64,000 bases of DNA from Burkholderiales bacterium (GTDB lineage: Bacteria > Pseudomonadota > Gammaproteobacteria > Burkholderiales > Casimicrobiaceae): positions 62,001-126,000 of the forward strand of contig JANXNI010000045.1 in assembly GCA_025354165.1 (NCBI GenBank), read 5' to 3'. Shown piece after piece: positions 63,941-64,000 of the stretch (position 1 is its first letter; the number at the start of each line of letters is the position of its first letter). A model generated the notes under the pieces. It saw only the letters and a list, made by a program, of their open reading frames with translations, did not search any database and had not been told where the DNA came from. A program made the translations under genes and the position numbers.

Positions 63941-64000
63941 ATGAAAATCATAAAAACTGGACTCAACGACTTTCGGATGTCGGCTGTGGCAATTGCCGTC
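63941..64000 (+). CDS. Start of a gene cut by the window edge
   Basis: An ATG at 63941 opens a frame that stays open for 20 codons to the end of the window and reads MKIIKTGLNDFRMSAVAIAV, which looks like a signal peptide: two lysines, then a hydrophobic run. AGGA abuts the ATG, closer than ideal. It is divergent from the VOC gene. Too short for a firm call. Confidence 0.35.
   Translation, partial: MKIIKTGLNDFRMSAVAIAV

Overview
The window reads as a chromosomal segment of a betaproteobacterium, most probably Burkholderiales or a close relative. The evidence is a GC-rich coding bias, an orphan Bug/TctC-type tricarboxylate-binding protein, phenylacetate (paa) and 2-aminobenzoyl-CoA (abm) aerobic CoA-thioester pathways, a Liv-type ABC transporter and GlnK. 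I saw no rRNA, tRNA, CRISPR array, integrase or intact insertion sequence.

Layout. 0.5-3.8 kb: an OsmC-like protein and the peroxide-reducing pair ahpC-ahpF. 3.8-8.9 kb (minus): a vitamin B12 uptake operon, btuB - small ORF - btuF - btuC - btuD, headed by a cobalamin riboswitch; the 54-residue ORF between btuB and btuF overlaps both neighbours. 9-15 kb (minus): a Pat-type protein acetyltransferase, a sugar-acid kinase, moaE, moaD, an outer-membrane barrel and mobB. 15-28.5 kb: the phenylacetate regulon in two blocks, paaABC-E-tetR-paaF (minus) and paaG, paaH, paaI, paaK (plus), around a large GGDEF/EAL protein and a secreted P-domain protein. The paaA promoter carries a TetR-type palindrome inside its spacer. 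paaD, paaJ and paaZ are absent from the window. 28.5-39.5 kb: a small metallopeptidase, an SDR, a CobW-type GTPase, Nnr NAD(P)HX repair enzyme, a quinone reductase, a LysR-cupin dioxygenase-CrcB operon, a membrane diguanylate cyclase, a Bug protein and a LuxR-type regulator. 39.5-44 kb (minus): a sensory operon of binding protein, histidine kinase, response regulator and REC-nucleotide cyclase. 44-46 kb (plus): unknown protein, 2OG-Fe(II) oxygenase and PAP2/haloperoxidase-fold protein behind a perfect 18-bp palindrome. 46-51 kb: a PIN-domain remnant, folE, a BLUF photoreceptor, a lipoprotein, tldD and a dienelactone hydrolase. 51.5-56.5 kb (minus): livK-livH-livMG(fused)-livF. 56.5-63.2 kb (minus): glnK-mscL and the 2-aminobenzoate operon abmA-marR-enoyl-CoA hydratase-CoA ligase-ridA. 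A VOC protein and the start of another gene close the window.

The most unusual content is between genes. A family of seven elements, each exactly 116 nt, aligns without gaps. Each is a long imperfect palindrome with a dyad centre at TCGA, and nearly all lie just 3' of genes, spaced about 5-13 kb apart. A second, 95-nt element occurs twice in opposite orientation around the GGDEF/EAL gene. A third, GGGAGAGGGTTAGGGTGAGGGG-type repeat occurs once between ahpC and ahpF and appears to have inserted in frame into two enzyme genes (nnr and abmA). Three copies of an 18-bp palindrome (CCTACCTGAACAGGTAGG and two near matches) suggest a small regulon of the nearby LuxR-type regulator.

All calls rest on reading sequence and translations by eye; no database search was run.
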